From Chloroflexota bacterium (lineage in GTDB: Bacteria; Chloroflexota; Dehalococcoidia; Lucifugimonadales; Lucifugimonadaceae), in assembly GCA_029262735.1 (NCBI GenBank), contig JAJCYY010000019.1, forward strand, positions 1-64,000: 64,000 nt of DNA. The letters are read 5' to 3'. Under the pieces are notes generated by a model. The model was given only the letters and a program-made list of their open reading frames with translations. It searched no databases and was not told where the DNA came from. This document shows, piece by piece, positions 7,788-17,209 of this stretch. Each line of letters opens with the position of its first letter. The stretch's first letter is position 1. Position numbers and translations under genes: made by a program.

Positions 7788-10700
7788 ATGGTCGAAGCAG
7801 CGAAACGGCCTTTATTTGATATCGGCGGCGCAGAGGTCGGCGTTGCCCCATACTCTCACGAGTGCGAACGGGTATTCCTGTTCCAGACGGCGATAGCCGA
7901 CTTCAGTCAGGTCGCGCTACGCGGCACGCCGATCGATCTCCTGTTCAGCACCATCTCCACCCGCGTCGCGCAGCTTCTGCAGGTGGACCTCGTCTCCGTC
8001 ATGGAGGTTGAGGACGATTCGCGGCTAAGGCTCACGAGCGGTTACGGCTGGCCCGCAGGCTGCATTGGTGCGGTTGTTTCTGAGTGGCAACCGGATGGTG
8101 TGTCCGCATATCCGGCGCTTCTCAATGGTCCGATAGTCGACGGATTTCTTGGTGTTCCACCTCGAACTGCCGGATTGGTCCCGGACGGCACTGCCAATAT
8201 AGCCACGCTACACACTGTGCCGATCGGCGGGACCGAATCGCCTGTCGGCGCGTTCGGCGTCTTCTCCTATTCCAATCGCCCGATCACTCCGGACGAGGTG
8301 ACCTTTCTTCGCGCCGTCGCCGAAGTGCTGACGAGCGCAGTAGACCGATCACATGCTGAGGAGAAAGCAAGAGGTGAGGCTGAGGAGCGCACGATTCTTG
8401 CTGAGATCGGCAGGATCATGGGCTCCTCGCTAGAGATCGACGAGGTCTACTCCCGGTTTGTCGAACAGGTCCAGAGACTGATCGCTTTCGATCGCATCGC
8501 GGTGAACATCATCGACGCTGCAAACGGCACGTTCTCTTCTGAATATGTTGCAGGAGTTCCAATTGCCGGATGGAAGAAGGGGGTTCCGCAGCCGCTCGCA
8601 GGCAGAGGTGTGGAGGCCGTCACCCGTTCAGGCACCGGGGTCATCGTCCAGGGCGACAAGATTGCAGATTTCCTGGAGGACTACCCACTTACGGAGATCG
8701 GAGAGGACTGCGGGCTCAACTCACTGATGAATGTGCCTGTGTTCTGGCACGGAGAGCTAACAGGAGTTCTTTCGCTCCGTTCTCACGATGCAAATGCCTA
8801 CTCCATGAGCGACCTGCGGGTAGCTGAGAGAATCTGCACCCAGGTGGCTGGATCGCTGGCCAATTCCAGCCTTCACGCCAGGCAGAGGGAGTATGCGCGT
8901 CAGCAGGCCACACTTGCCGAGATCAGCCGCGTTGTCGCGTCTTCAGTCCGCATTGATGAGATCTATCCAAAGTTCGCCCGGGCAGTTGGCAAGTTGATTC
9001 CGTTTGACCGGATATCCATAACCACCATTGACGAAGAGACCGGTACAGCGATGGCAAGGTACGTCTGGGGCGCTCCGTTCGCGGGCTCCCGGGTGATGGT
9101 GAGCCGCCCTATCGCCGGAACCGCGACTGGCGCGGTCGCCGAGGCGCGGGCCGGGATGATTATCACGTCTGAAATGGTTGAGGAGCAGAGTGATCGCTTC
9201 AACTACATCAAGGTCGGGCTCGACGCGGGCTTGAAGTCGACGCTGGTGGTTCCCTTAATGCACCGCGGAAAGGCCATCGGTTCGCTTGTTCTGAAGAGTT
9301 GGGATGAAAATGTCTATTCGTCCGGAGACATGGTCCTGGCCGAGCGTGTGGCGGTGCAGATCAGCGGTGTTGTCTGGGCAGCGCACTTGAACGAGGAGCT
9401 CGAGAAGACGGTGCGGGAGCAGGCTGTGCTGGCGGAGCTAGGGAAGGGAATCATTGAGGCCCGGGAGTTGGAGGCGGTCTTTAGCCGGATACACGGCGCA
9501 CTTGCACAGCTCATCGAATTTGACCGGATTGTGGTGGGAATCTTCGATCCCGATCGCTCGTCTCTCCGGATCGAGTATGTTCGAGGGGTCAACGTGCCGG
9601 GACTGAACCGCGGAACTGAGCTATCGCGGCCGACGTACCGAACGCCCGGTGTGACCTGGGCCGATGTGATGAGCCCGTACTACGGAACAAATGATCGGGC
9701 AGGGTTGGACGGACGAGGAAAGTTTGAAGCGATTGAAGCTGCGGGTCTGCGAGGTTGGCTGCAGGCGCCTTTGAAGTCCCGAGACCGCTACATTGGCTTC
9801 ATATCACTGCGTAGCAAGCGTGAAGACGCTTATGCGTCCACAGATCTTCATCTCCTGGAACGTGCGGCTGCCCAGGTGGCTCCCGGACTGGACAATGTGC
9901 AGTACTATCTGCGTGTTGAGCAGGACTACCGGCTGACTGCAAGCCTTGAGCAGATGGCGGGCATGTTCGGGCAAGCAGAGGATCACTACGAGTTGCTCGC
10001 CAACTTTGTGTCTGAGATCCGTGACTGCGTGCCTGCCGATTGCGTCAACTTAACCACGGCGGTTCCTTCGTATCTCCAGCTGGCGGTGGATTTCAACGCG
10101 TTCGCCATTGGCTACGACGAGATGCAGCCTGAGCTGGTTGAACTGAATAGCAGGATCACCGAGCGAGTGCTTCGCGACAGGCGCTCGCTGTCAATCGAGA
10201 GCAGCACCCCGCGTCACGATGAAAACGACCGGTTGGTCGATCACCTGAAGCGCGCCGGTTTCAGCTCAAGTCTTTCGGTGCCCCTGATGTCCTTCGGTCA
10301 AGTTGTGGCGATACTTCATTTCCACTCGGCTCAGGGCTACAGGTATTCACACAGGTACCAGCTCATGGCAGAGCGCGCTGGCATGTTGTTGATGAATGCT
10401 CTCGGTCCGGTGGTTGGTGCCAGAGCCACCGGGTCTCATGCCCACCAGGGCGAGGCATCTAGCCCTCCGTTGCCGACTGCGATTCTCGTGGACAGTAAGA
10501 CGCCGTGCAGACAGGCGTTACGGGCGTGGGTGCAGGAGGCCCGACTGCCAGTCGCCGTTGAGTCCGACTCTATTCACGAGGTCACTCAGCTAATGCAGTC
10601 AACCGGAGCGCGCATTCTCCTGTGGGAGCTTCATGAAGGGGACGAAGCCGATCTCTCAGCCCTTACGTCACTACGGTCAGCTCATCCTGGAGCAAAGGTA

Positions 10701-11111
10701 GTGATGATCGACAACGGCTGCGATTCCGAACTGCTGGGTGATGCGATGCGGCACGGTGTGACGGGATTCCTTGTGAGAGATACCACAGCGGTCCGTCTCG
10801 CCGAGTCTTTGCAGCGTGTGGCCGACGGTGAGGTGGTCGTCAATCCGCAGGCGTTGAGGTCGTACTTCACGATGGCGTCGGGTCAACCGGGGATTTTGTA
10901 CCATCCGGCGGTCCTCGGGAACCTGAGAGAACGCGACGTGGCGATATTGAAGGCGGTCGCACGCGGTTGCACCAACTCTGAGATTGCGGCCGAGTTGAAC
11001 TTCGCTGTTGGGACAATCAAGAACCGTCTTGCAAGGATCTACAGGGTTCTCGGTGTGTCGGACCGTGCCGGTGCAATGGCACTTGCGATCAGGGCGGGAC
11101 TGGGCGAGTAG
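7788..11111 (+). CDS. Multi-GAF, receiver-like, LuxR-type transcriptional regulator
   Basis: This 1107-residue cytoplasmic regulator has about five tandem GAF-type sensor domains (roughly residues 35-195, 200-370, 375-540, 545-710 and 720-885). Short helices with repeated A-x-L-A-E-I/L-G/S-R/K motifs separate them. A receiver-like fold follows (about 895-1010), then a LuxR/NarL helix-turn-helix (about 1045-1107: L-R-E-R-D-V-A-I-L-K-A-V-A-R-G, then N-S-E-I-A-A-E-L and V-G-T-I-K-N-R-L). In the receiver-like domain the beta3 strand reads A-R-I-L-L-W-E-L, so the usual phosphoacceptor Asp is Glu947. It probably senses small molecules or redox state through GAF domains and controls DNA binding without phosphotransfer. 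No histidine kinase is adjacent. Targets are unknown; the CoA-transferase operon directly downstream is a reasonable candidate. Confidence 0.85.
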   Translation: MVEAAKRPLFDIGGAEVGVAPYSHECERVFLFQTAIADFSQVALRGTPIDLLFSTISTRVAQLLQVDLVSVMEVEDDSRLRLTSGYGWPAGCIGAVVSEWQPDGVSAYPALLNGPIVDGFLGVPPRTAGLVPDGTANIATLHTVPIGGTESPVGAFGVFSYSNRPITPDEVTFLRAVAEVLTSAVDRSHAEEKARGEAEERTILAEIGRIMGSSLEIDEVYSRFVEQVQRLIAFDRIAVNIIDAANGTFSSEYVAGVPIAGWKKGVPQPLAGRGVEAVTRSGTGVIVQGDKIADFLEDYPLTEIGEDCGLNSLMNVPVFWHGELTGVLSLRSHDANAYSMSDLRVAERICTQVAGSLANSSLHARQREYARQQATLAEISRVVASSVRIDEIYPKFARAVGKLIPFDRISITTIDEETGTAMARYVWGAPFAGSRVMVSRPIAGTATGAVAEARAGMIITSEMVEEQSDRFNYIKVGLDAGLKSTLVVPLMHRGKAIGSLVLKSWDENVYSSGDMVLAERVAVQISGVVWAAHLNEELEKTVREQAVLAELGKGIIEARELEAVFSRIHGALAQLIEFDRIVVGIFDPDRSSLRIEYVRGVNVPGLNRGTELSRPTYRTPGVTWADVMSPYYGTNDRAGLDGRGKFEAIEAAGLRGWLQAPLKSRDRYIGFISLRSKREDAYASTDLHLLERAAAQVAPGLDNVQYYLRVEQDYRLTASLEQMAGMFGQAEDHYELLANFVSEIRDCVPADCVNLTTAVPSYLQLAVDFNAFAIGYDEMQPELVELNSRITERVLRDRRSLSIESSTPRHDENDRLVDHLKRAGFSSSLSVPLMSFGQVVAILHFHSAQGYRYSHRYQLMAERAGMLLMNALGPVVGARATGSHAHQGEASSPPLPTAILVDSKTPCRQALRAWVQEARLPVAVESDSIHEVTQLMQSTGARILLWELHEGDEADLSALTSLRSAHPGAKVVMIDNGCDSELLGDAMRHGVTGFLVRDTTAVRLAESLQRVADGEVVVNPQALRSYFTMASGQPGILYHPAVLGNLRERDVAILKAVARGCTNSEIAAELNFAVGTIKNRLARIYRVLGVSDRAGAMALAIRAGLGE

Positions 11112-11265
11112 AGCGAAGATGGACGACGCGGCATTAGAAGGTCTGTTTTCTTGAGGTTGGACTGTACGGCTTAGCCAGTAAGACAGTGAGGAGACAACAG
11201 ATTATTCGAATCGCAGAGGCAAGTACCTCCCTGGCCGCACGCCTGCTCGAACGGAGATATCCGGT

Positions 11266-12447
11266 TTGACCGGGCCACTCGATGGAGTACGAGTGCTGGA
11301 CTGCACTATTGCTCTTGCTGGACCGTTCGCGTCTCTGGTACTCGCCGACCTTGGCGCAGATGTCATCAAGGTCGAGAACCCGAGCCCCGGCGCAAGGGAA
11401 GCCAGTGGTCTGGCTGCCTACAAAGGGGAGAGCGGCCACTTCATGATCGCCAACCGGAACAAGCGCGGGATCGCCCTGGACCTCAAGCAACCGGAGGGAC
11501 GTGAAGCGTTCCACAGGCTCGTTAAGACCGCCGATGTGCTGGTTCAGAACTTCCGGCCCGGCGTTATGGACAGGCTCGGTTGCGGCTGGGAGAAGCTGCA
11601 CGAGATCAATCCAGGCTTGATCTACTGCTCGATATCGGGCTTTGGCGAGTCGTCACCATACGCCGAGCAGGCCGGGTTCGACCTGATTGCACAGGGCATG
11701 AGCGGCCTGATGAGCGTGACCGGATCGCCGGAAGGCGGAGAACCGGTTAAGGCTGGGACGCCGGTCTGTGACCTGGGCACCGGCATGTACGGCGTTATCG
11801 GCATCCTGGCGGCGTTGCATCACCGGGATAAGACGGGCCACGGCCAGCATATTGAGGCGACGCTGCTGGACACGCCGATCTCGTGGCTGACATGGCGTGC
11901 CGCAGAGTACTGGGGGACCGGCGAGATTCCTGAGCCGCAGGGAAGTGGGCGCGCGGTGTACCGGGCGTTCCGGTGTTCCGACGACAGGTGGGTCAACATT
12001 GGTCCTTCGAATAAGTTGTGGCCAATTGCGTGTGAGACCGTTGGTCTGCCTGAGCTAATCGCAGACGAACGGTTCAACTCTCCAGCCAATCGCCTGGCCA
12101 ACAACAAGGAGGTGACTGCGCTGTTCCAGGAGGCGTTTCTGAAGAAGACATCCTCCGAATGGATCGCCGCGTTCCAGGGTGCCGGTGTGCCTGTTGGACC
12201 GATTCTGAACGTGGCGGATATCCTCGACGATGACCCTCATGTGAAGGCGAGAGAGATGGTGGTCGAGGTGGACCATCCGGTCGTTGGCAAGATGAAGACA
12301 CTTGGCGTGCCGGTTAAGCTTTCTGAGACTCCCGGCGCAGTGACCCGAGCTGCGCCGTTACAGGGGCAGCACACGCGTGAGGTACTGGCCGAAGTCGGAT
12401 ACACAGATGAGCAGCTCGATTCGCTTAGTGACCAATGTGTGATCTAG
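11266..12447 (+). CDS. CaiB/BaiF family CoA-transferase
   Basis: This 393-residue type III CoA-transferase moves CoA between carboxylic acids. The N-terminal L-D-G-V-R-V-L-D, G-A-D-V-I-K-V-E and N-R-N-K-R-G-I-A-L-D-L-K motifs are classic. The catalytic aspartate is Asp169 in G-T-P-V-C-D-L-G-T-G. Translation appears to start at TTG 11266, with GGAGA about ten bases upstream; no better ATG precedes the conserved N-terminus. It is the first gene of an operon with two hotdog-fold dehydratases, an alpha/beta hydrolase and a tandem CoA-transferase. This suggests activation and degradation of an organic acid through CoA thioesters. The acid cannot be identified from sequence. Confidence 0.92.
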   Translation: MTGPLDGVRVLDCTIALAGPFASLVLADLGADVIKVENPSPGAREASGLAAYKGESGHFMIANRNKRGIALDLKQPEGREAFHRLVKTADVLVQNFRPGVMDRLGCGWEKLHEINPGLIYCSISGFGESSPYAEQAGFDLIAQGMSGLMSVTGSPEGGEPVKAGTPVCDLGTGMYGVIGILAALHHRDKTGHGQHIEATLLDTPISWLTWRAAEYWGTGEIPEPQGSGRAVYRAFRCSDDRWVNIGPSNKLWPIACETVGLPELIADERFNSPANRLANNKEVTALFQEAFLKKTSSEWIAAFQGAGVPVGPILNVADILDDDPHVKAREMVVEVDHPVVGKMKTLGVPVKLSETPGAVTRAAPLQGQHTREVLAEVGYTDEQLDSLSDQCVI

Positions 12448-12487
12448 TACGGAGCCAGACGGCTCGAAGAAACGGAGTGGGTCCCAT

Positions 12488-12967
12488 ATGACTACGGAGA
12501 CAGAAAAACGCTGGGAATGGGAAGCTGTCGAACCCGGCCCTTCCGGTGAAAAGTTGGTGGCGGAGGTGACGCCGGAGTCGATCGCCGGGTACGCAGGCCG
12601 GGTTCGGAACCCGAACCCGGCATACGTAACCCCCCACGATGGCGACCTTGCCATACCGACGTCGATCTTCAACTATGCCCAGTTGCGCCGGAACTCGGTC
12701 GCCGAGGCCAGCGGCTACGTGGCGCTCGAATGGGTGAAAGAAAACCCTCGTCAGACACCGTTTGCGAAGTGCACTGCCCGGTGGTTTGCGCCTATCAGGG
12801 CAGGTGACACGCTAACGAACTCGGCCAGGGTGCTTGAGAAGTACGAACGGCGCGGAAACAGGTTCGTCACGTTCCGAGTCGATGTTCGCAACCAGGAAGA
12901 CGTGAAGGTTGCCGAGTACGACTACACCTGCATATTCGAGTATGCGAAGGGCCAGAAGCCTGTCTGA
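12488..12967 (+). CDS. MaoC-like N-terminal (hotdog) dehydratase subunit
   Basis: This 159-residue single hotdog-fold protein resembles the N-terminal dehydratase half of MaoC/FAS1-like enoyl-CoA hydratases. It has V-T-P-E-S-I-A-G-Y-A-G-R-V-R-N-P-N-P, an I-P-T-S-I-F segment, and R-W-F-A-P-I-R-A-G-D-T-L near residue 100. Such subunits usually pair with a second hotdog protein carrying the catalytic residues; here that would be the next gene, at 13006. Together they would hydrate or dehydrate an acyl-CoA. The ATG start at 12488 lies 40 bases after the CoA-transferase stop. Confidence 0.82.
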   Translation: MTTETEKRWEWEAVEPGPSGEKLVAEVTPESIAGYAGRVRNPNPAYVTPHDGDLAIPTSIFNYAQLRRNSVAEASGYVALEWVKENPRQTPFAKCTARWFAPIRAGDTLTNSARVLEKYERRGNRFVTFRVDVRNQEDVKVAEYDYTCIFEYAKGQKPV

Positions 12968-13005
12968 CCTGGCTTATGCCGCAGAAGCGTCTATAGGAGA
13001 CCCGG

Positions 13006-13458
13006 ATGACCAGCGTAAACAGCAAGATCACGTTTGATTCGATCGGTGTGGGCGATGAGTTGCCTTCTCTTGAGATTGGCGAAACGCAGGAGACGATTGA
13101 CGGCGCGCGCAATCCCGACCGCCTCTTCGAAGGCCCACCGAAGAACATCCACAACGACCCGGATTTTGCGAAGCGAGGCCTCTTCGGAGTCACGGTGAAT
13201 GGTGGTGTCACGACAATGGCGTACGTTGCCCAGATGCTTGAGCAGTGGTTCCCGGCAACGGCTTTGTACAACGGCGGCAGCCTCACTTACAAAGGCGTCG
13301 GCCCGTTCCGGCCCGGAGACAACGTCACCTTTACCGGCTCCGTCACTGCAAAGCGCAGTGAAGGCGGAAAGAACTTCGTGGACCTTGAGATCAAAGGCGT
13401 TGACCAGACCGGACGCCTTGTAGGGATCGCAGAGGCGACTGTAGTTCCGGATGCTTAA
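13006..13458 (+). CDS. MaoC family dehydratase
   Basis: This 150-residue hotdog-fold protein has the hydratase-2 motif region N-I-H-N-D-P-D-F-A followed by G-V-T-V-N-G-G. The Asp/His pair there is the expected catalytic dyad of (R)-specific enoyl-CoA hydratases. G-P-F-R-P-G-D-N-V near residue 105 is the conserved second half of the fold. It likely forms the active heterodimer with the preceding subunit. A good Shine-Dalgarno (AGGAGA) precedes the ATG at 13006. The last 8 bases overlap the start of the alpha/beta hydrolase gene, so translation is probably coupled. Confidence 0.85.
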   Translation: MTSVNSKITFDSIGVGDELPSLEIGETQETIDGARNPDRLFEGPPKNIHNDPDFAKRGLFGVTVNGGVTTMAYVAQMLEQWFPATALYNGGSLTYKGVGPFRPGDNVTFTGSVTAKRSEGGKNFVDLEIKGVDQTGRLVGIAEATVVPDA

Positions 13459-14380
13459 GGGAGAGTCGGCGCCGCTTGCGACGCTGTATCACGCTGCCCG
13501 CGAGCGAGGCGTTCTGTTCACAGAAGAGTTCGTACCGCACTCCGGTGAGGTCAAGTCCGGTGATGTCACGCTCCGCTACACGGAGTGGGGCGATTCGACT
13601 GCACCGAGACTGCTTCTGCTCCACGGATTTGCACAGACCGCACATGCGTGGGACCTTGTTGCGCTTAGTCTCGCCGACCGGTTCCATGTGATCAGCCTTG
13701 ACCAGCGCGGCCACGGAGACAGCGACTGGGCGCCTGACGGAGACTACTCGCCAGAAGCGCAGCAGCGCGATCTGGACGCTGTACTGGAACACCTTGGCGA
13801 TGACCCTCTGATACCCGTTGGACTTTCGATGGGTGGACGGAACGCATTCACGCTTGCGTCTCGGCGTCCAGAAACCGCGAGCGCGCTTGTGGTCGTAGAC
13901 ACAGGGCCGCGGACGGTGAAACGAGGTCGCTCCCGCATCAGGGACTTTGTCACTATGCCGGATGTGCTGGACTCGTTCGATGAGTTCGTCGACCGTGTCC
14001 ACGCCTATGTGCCACACAGGAGCATGGAGCAGATCCGCCTGTCTTTACTGAACAACATTCGCGAGATGCCGGACGGCAGGTGGACCTGGAAGTACGACCG
14101 GCTGCTGCGCGACCCGAACTATCGGCGTCCGACGGTGAGCGAGGAGGAGACGTGGGAGCTGTGGAGTTCCATCACCTGTCCCACGATGATCGTCCGCGGC
14201 TCTGAGAGCGATGTGCTGGACGAAGAAACCGTGGCTGAAATGGTGAATAGACTCCCGGGTACGGTTGACGTTGAAGTGCCGGAAGCAGGTCATCTGGTGC
14301 CGGGCGATAATCCGGCCGGATTTGTCAACGAAGTGAAGCCCTGGCTCGAAAAGGTCACCAAACCCGGGCGGCGAGGGTGA
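13451..14380 (+). CDS. Alpha/beta-fold hydrolase
   Basis: This 309-residue alpha/beta hydrolase has the nucleophile elbow G-L-S-M-G-G with Ser126, an oxyanion motif H-G-F near residue 58, an acid residue in R-G-S-E-S-D near 255, and the catalytic His in E-A-G-H-L-V-P near 285. In this context it may release an acid from a CoA thioester or cleave an ester or carbon-carbon bond during degradation. The sequence does not decide between these. The start overlaps the upstream dehydratase gene, and its TGA overlaps the GTG start of the following CoA-transferase, so the four genes form a tightly coupled operon. Confidence 0.87.
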   Translation: MLKGESAPLATLYHAARERGVLFTEEFVPHSGEVKSGDVTLRYTEWGDSTAPRLLLLHGFAQTAHAWDLVALSLADRFHVISLDQRGHGDSDWAPDGDYSPEAQQRDLDAVLEHLGDDPLIPVGLSMGGRNAFTLASRRPETASALVVVDTGPRTVKRGRSRIRDFVTMPDVLDSFDEFVDRVHAYVPHRSMEQIRLSLLNNIREMPDGRWTWKYDRLLRDPNYRRPTVSEEETWELWSSITCPTMIVRGSESDVLDEETVAEMVNRLPGTVDVEVPEAGHLVPGDNPAGFVNEVKPWLEKVTKPGRRG

Positions 14381-16758
14381 ACAGGAACGGCGATAGCATA
14401 GCGAACGACCTACTCGCTGGTTTCAGAGTGCTTGAGACTGGCCCTCGACTCGCCAGCGCGGTAGCCGGGCGTCTGTACGCCGAACTGGGTGCTGACGTTA
14501 TCAAGGTGGAGCCGTCGGAGGGCGACCCGGTCCGCCTGCGCGGTCCTCATGCAAATGGCGGCAGTGGTTCTGGCGGAATGTTCCTGTCGCAAAATGTGGA
14601 CAAGCGCGGGCTTGTGTTGGACACGCAGGATCCCGCGGGCAGGGACCGCTTCGACGAGCTGGCGCGGGGCGCTGACGTGATCGTCAGTAGCTGGCACCCC
14701 GGAGACATCGAACGGCAGGGCGTCGATTCCGGCAGGCTGTCTGTGGTTAATCCCAATGCCGTGCTTGTATATCTCACGCCGTTCGGTCTAGAAGGCCCTC
14801 GCAGCAGGCACCGAGGCTCGGACCTGATCGTCTTCCATTCGAGCGGGATTGCGAAGAGTCTCATTGGCCCGGTCGCAGATCCTGACACGACACCACCGGT
14901 GCGGGCAGTCGGGGAGCAGTCTGAGTTCGTCTCAGGCGTCGCCGCCGCGTGCGCAAGCATGTTCGGGCTCTACCGTGCGTCGTCTGGCGGAGGCGGTGCG
15001 GTGATCGACGTTTCAATGCAGGAAGCACTGGCGTTCATGGACGTGGTGGCCATGACAGCGCCTTCGTTCAACGCAAAAGGAAGGCCGCGCCGTCTCGAAA
15101 AGAAGCCGGGCCCGAGTCTTTCGATACTTCCAGCGGCAGATGGCTTCGTTGCGATATCGCCACGTGAGGAGCACCAGTGGAAGCTGTGGCTCGGTGTGCT
15201 CGGAAACCCTGGGTGGGGGAACGACCCGCGTTTTGCCGACCGAAAGCTGCGTGAGGAGAACTCGGAGGCGGTTTACAAACACCTTTCCGAATGGAGCTCC
15301 CAGTACCCGAAGATGGATATCTTCAAGATGGCGCAGGACAGTCGCGTTCCGGCATTCCCGTTGATGAATCCTGCCGAGCACCTGGAGTCTGAACAGTTGA
15401 AGACGCGCGAGTTTTTCCGGGAAGTGGTTTCAGGAGGCCGGACCTATGCCGTTCCCGGCGTCCCGTACAAGACCGAAGTGGGAACTGCCCGGACAGCGGA
15501 GCCTTATGTGTTGCACGACGTGATACGAGACGGCCCGATCGACTGGTCCGCACGCCCTGCGACAGGTCCGCCTGAGACGATGGCCGATGTGAACCGACGG
15601 TCACTCCCGCTCAAGGGAATCAGGGTCGCAGACCTGAGCTGGGTCATCGCAGGTCCAACATGCACGCGTTACCTGGCGTCGATGGGCGCTGAGATCGTCA
15701 AGATCGAGACGGCGAAGCGCGCCGATCCCGGGCGAGCAGGACAGCTGCACGACGTTCTTGGCCAGGGAAAGCTGGGCATCACTCTGAACCTGAAATCCGA
15801 CGAGGGTCTCGCAGCCATCAAGAAGCTGATCGCGCAGAGCGATATCGTCGTTGAAAACTTCGCTCCCGGCGTGATGGACCGTCTTGGGCTGAGCTGGGAC
15901 GTTTTGAGGGAGTTGCAGCCGGGACTTGTCATGGTCTCTGCTTCCGGCACCGGGCAGACCGGTCCTACAAAGCACGTCGCCGCCTATGGCACGCTGTTGC
16001 AGGTGTACACCGGATTCGCGGGGCAGAACGGTTACAGGGGCCAGTCACCGAGCATCGGTATGGCGTGGGCCGATCCGCTCTGTGGCATGTTGCTCGCCTT
16101 TTCCGCCACTGCCGCGCTCAGAGCGAGCCGCCGGTCCGGTGTCGGGCAGCATGTCGACTTTTCGATGGTCGAGGCGATGCTTTCGACGATGCCGGGTCCG
16201 CTGCTCGAGTACCAGATGAAGTGTCGCGAATCTGAGCCGCAGGGCAACGATGACGAGATCTTCTTTCCGCACGGTGCGTTCCACTGCGCAGGGAGCGATT
16301 CGTGGGTGGCGATAGCGGTCACGCAGGACTCTGAGTGGCGTGCACTTGCGTCGGAGATCGGCGCGCCTGCCGGTTCGGAAGATTGGAATGTTGCTGCGAG
16401 GCGTTCGCGTGGGAGTGAGATCGTTTCGCTGATCGAGAAGTGGGCGAGTTCGAAGGATCCATCGACAGCATCGGCGGAACTGCAGGCTGCAGGTGTGCCC
16501 GCAGCGGCTTCTATTGCGAGTGCGGAGCTACTGGATGATGCTCATCTGAATGAGCGCGGATTTCTAGCCATGTTGAAAGATCGGAACGGCGACGAGAGGA
16601 AAATGCCGACGCTTCCGTGGCGCTGGGACTGCGGGGAGCCGCCGCAATTCGGAACGCCACCGGCGCTGGGTGGCGATACGGCAACCGTGCTGAAAGAGGT
16701 TCTCGGATACGAGGACGGTCAGATTTCAGCGATGAGAGCAGCGGGCGCGCTTGAGTAG
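14377..16758 (+). CDS. Tandem two-domain CaiB/BaiF CoA-transferase fusion
   Basis: This 793-residue protein consists of two complete type III CoA-transferase domains (about 10-400 and 405-793). Each has its own L-x-G/E-x-R-V-x-x, G-A-D/E-V/I-I-K-V/I-E and D-x-x-G-x-x motifs. Single-domain enzymes are about 400 residues, so the length doubles exactly. In the second domain the catalytic Asp is kept (about Asp566, in W-A-D-P-L-C-G). At the equivalent site of the first domain the residue is Glu183 (E-Q-S-E-F-V-S-G), so the N-terminal half may be inactive or altered. GTG at 14377 overlaps the hydrolase TGA (GTGA). It is the last gene of the operon; dispersed repeats follow. Confidence 0.88.
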   Translation: MNRNGDSIANDLLAGFRVLETGPRLASAVAGRLYAELGADVIKVEPSEGDPVRLRGPHANGGSGSGGMFLSQNVDKRGLVLDTQDPAGRDRFDELARGADVIVSSWHPGDIERQGVDSGRLSVVNPNAVLVYLTPFGLEGPRSRHRGSDLIVFHSSGIAKSLIGPVADPDTTPPVRAVGEQSEFVSGVAAACASMFGLYRASSGGGGAVIDVSMQEALAFMDVVAMTAPSFNAKGRPRRLEKKPGPSLSILPAADGFVAISPREEHQWKLWLGVLGNPGWGNDPRFADRKLREENSEAVYKHLSEWSSQYPKMDIFKMAQDSRVPAFPLMNPAEHLESEQLKTREFFREVVSGGRTYAVPGVPYKTEVGTARTAEPYVLHDVIRDGPIDWSARPATGPPETMADVNRRSLPLKGIRVADLSWVIAGPTCTRYLASMGAEIVKIETAKRADPGRAGQLHDVLGQGKLGITLNLKSDEGLAAIKKLIAQSDIVVENFAPGVMDRLGLSWDVLRELQPGLVMVSASGTGQTGPTKHVAAYGTLLQVYTGFAGQNGYRGQSPSIGMAWADPLCGMLLAFSATAALRASRRSGVGQHVDFSMVEAMLSTMPGPLLEYQMKCRESEPQGNDDEIFFPHGAFHCAGSDSWVAIAVTQDSEWRALASEIGAPAGSEDWNVAARRSRGSEIVSLIEKWASSKDPSTASAELQAAGVPAAASIASAELLDDAHLNERGFLAMLKDRNGDERKMPTLPWRWDCGEPPQFGTPPALGGDTATVLKEVLGYEDGQISAMRAAGALE

Positions 16759-17209
16759 GTGGTCAAGAAGAGATGGCGCGGACGGGGTTGGCTCAGATGA
16801 TAGGTTCGCCAAATCCCCTCTCCCGCTTGCGGGAGAGGGTTAGGGTTAGGGTCGTTTCGGCTTGAGGATTCGACCTGTCTCCCCTGCACAAACAATCCAC
16901 CCTCTAACTCGCGCCCGCAAGCGGGCCCCCGGTCAGGGAGGGAGAATGTTTGTCATTCTGAACTACATCCTGAGTCCGTCGAAGGGTTGATTCAGAATCC
17001 CTTGGAGACCTCTCATAAACGGTGCGGTGGTTCGGTGAATCCTCGAGTGAGTGGGCTCAGGATCATGTTCGGTGAGATCCCTCCGCTGCGGTCGGGATGA
17101 CAAAACCGTCCGCTTTGCGGACCGGGCGCAGCATTTTCGCCCGCCCCTACCAAACGAGGCAGCACCCTCTCCCATCAGAAGAGAGGGTATTAACACCGCC
17201 ACCAGCTCA
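16759..17209. repeat. Intergenic dispersed-repeat region between convergent genes
   Basis: These 451 bases have no gene. The palindrome CCTCTCCCGC/GCGGGAGAGG at 16817-16838 is embedded in a block reading aaatcccc..., gttagggttagggtcg and tttcggctt. This is the inverted form of the copy at 465-520 and matches the one near 32485-32530. Around 16952-17010 is a tttgtcattctgaacta/gattcagaatccc element. At 17047-17102 lies an inverted copy of the gaccgcag..ggagggatct..ccgaaca block seen near 165 and 3015. The region sits between two gene 3' ends and may also act as a bidirectional transcription barrier. Confidence 0.75.
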
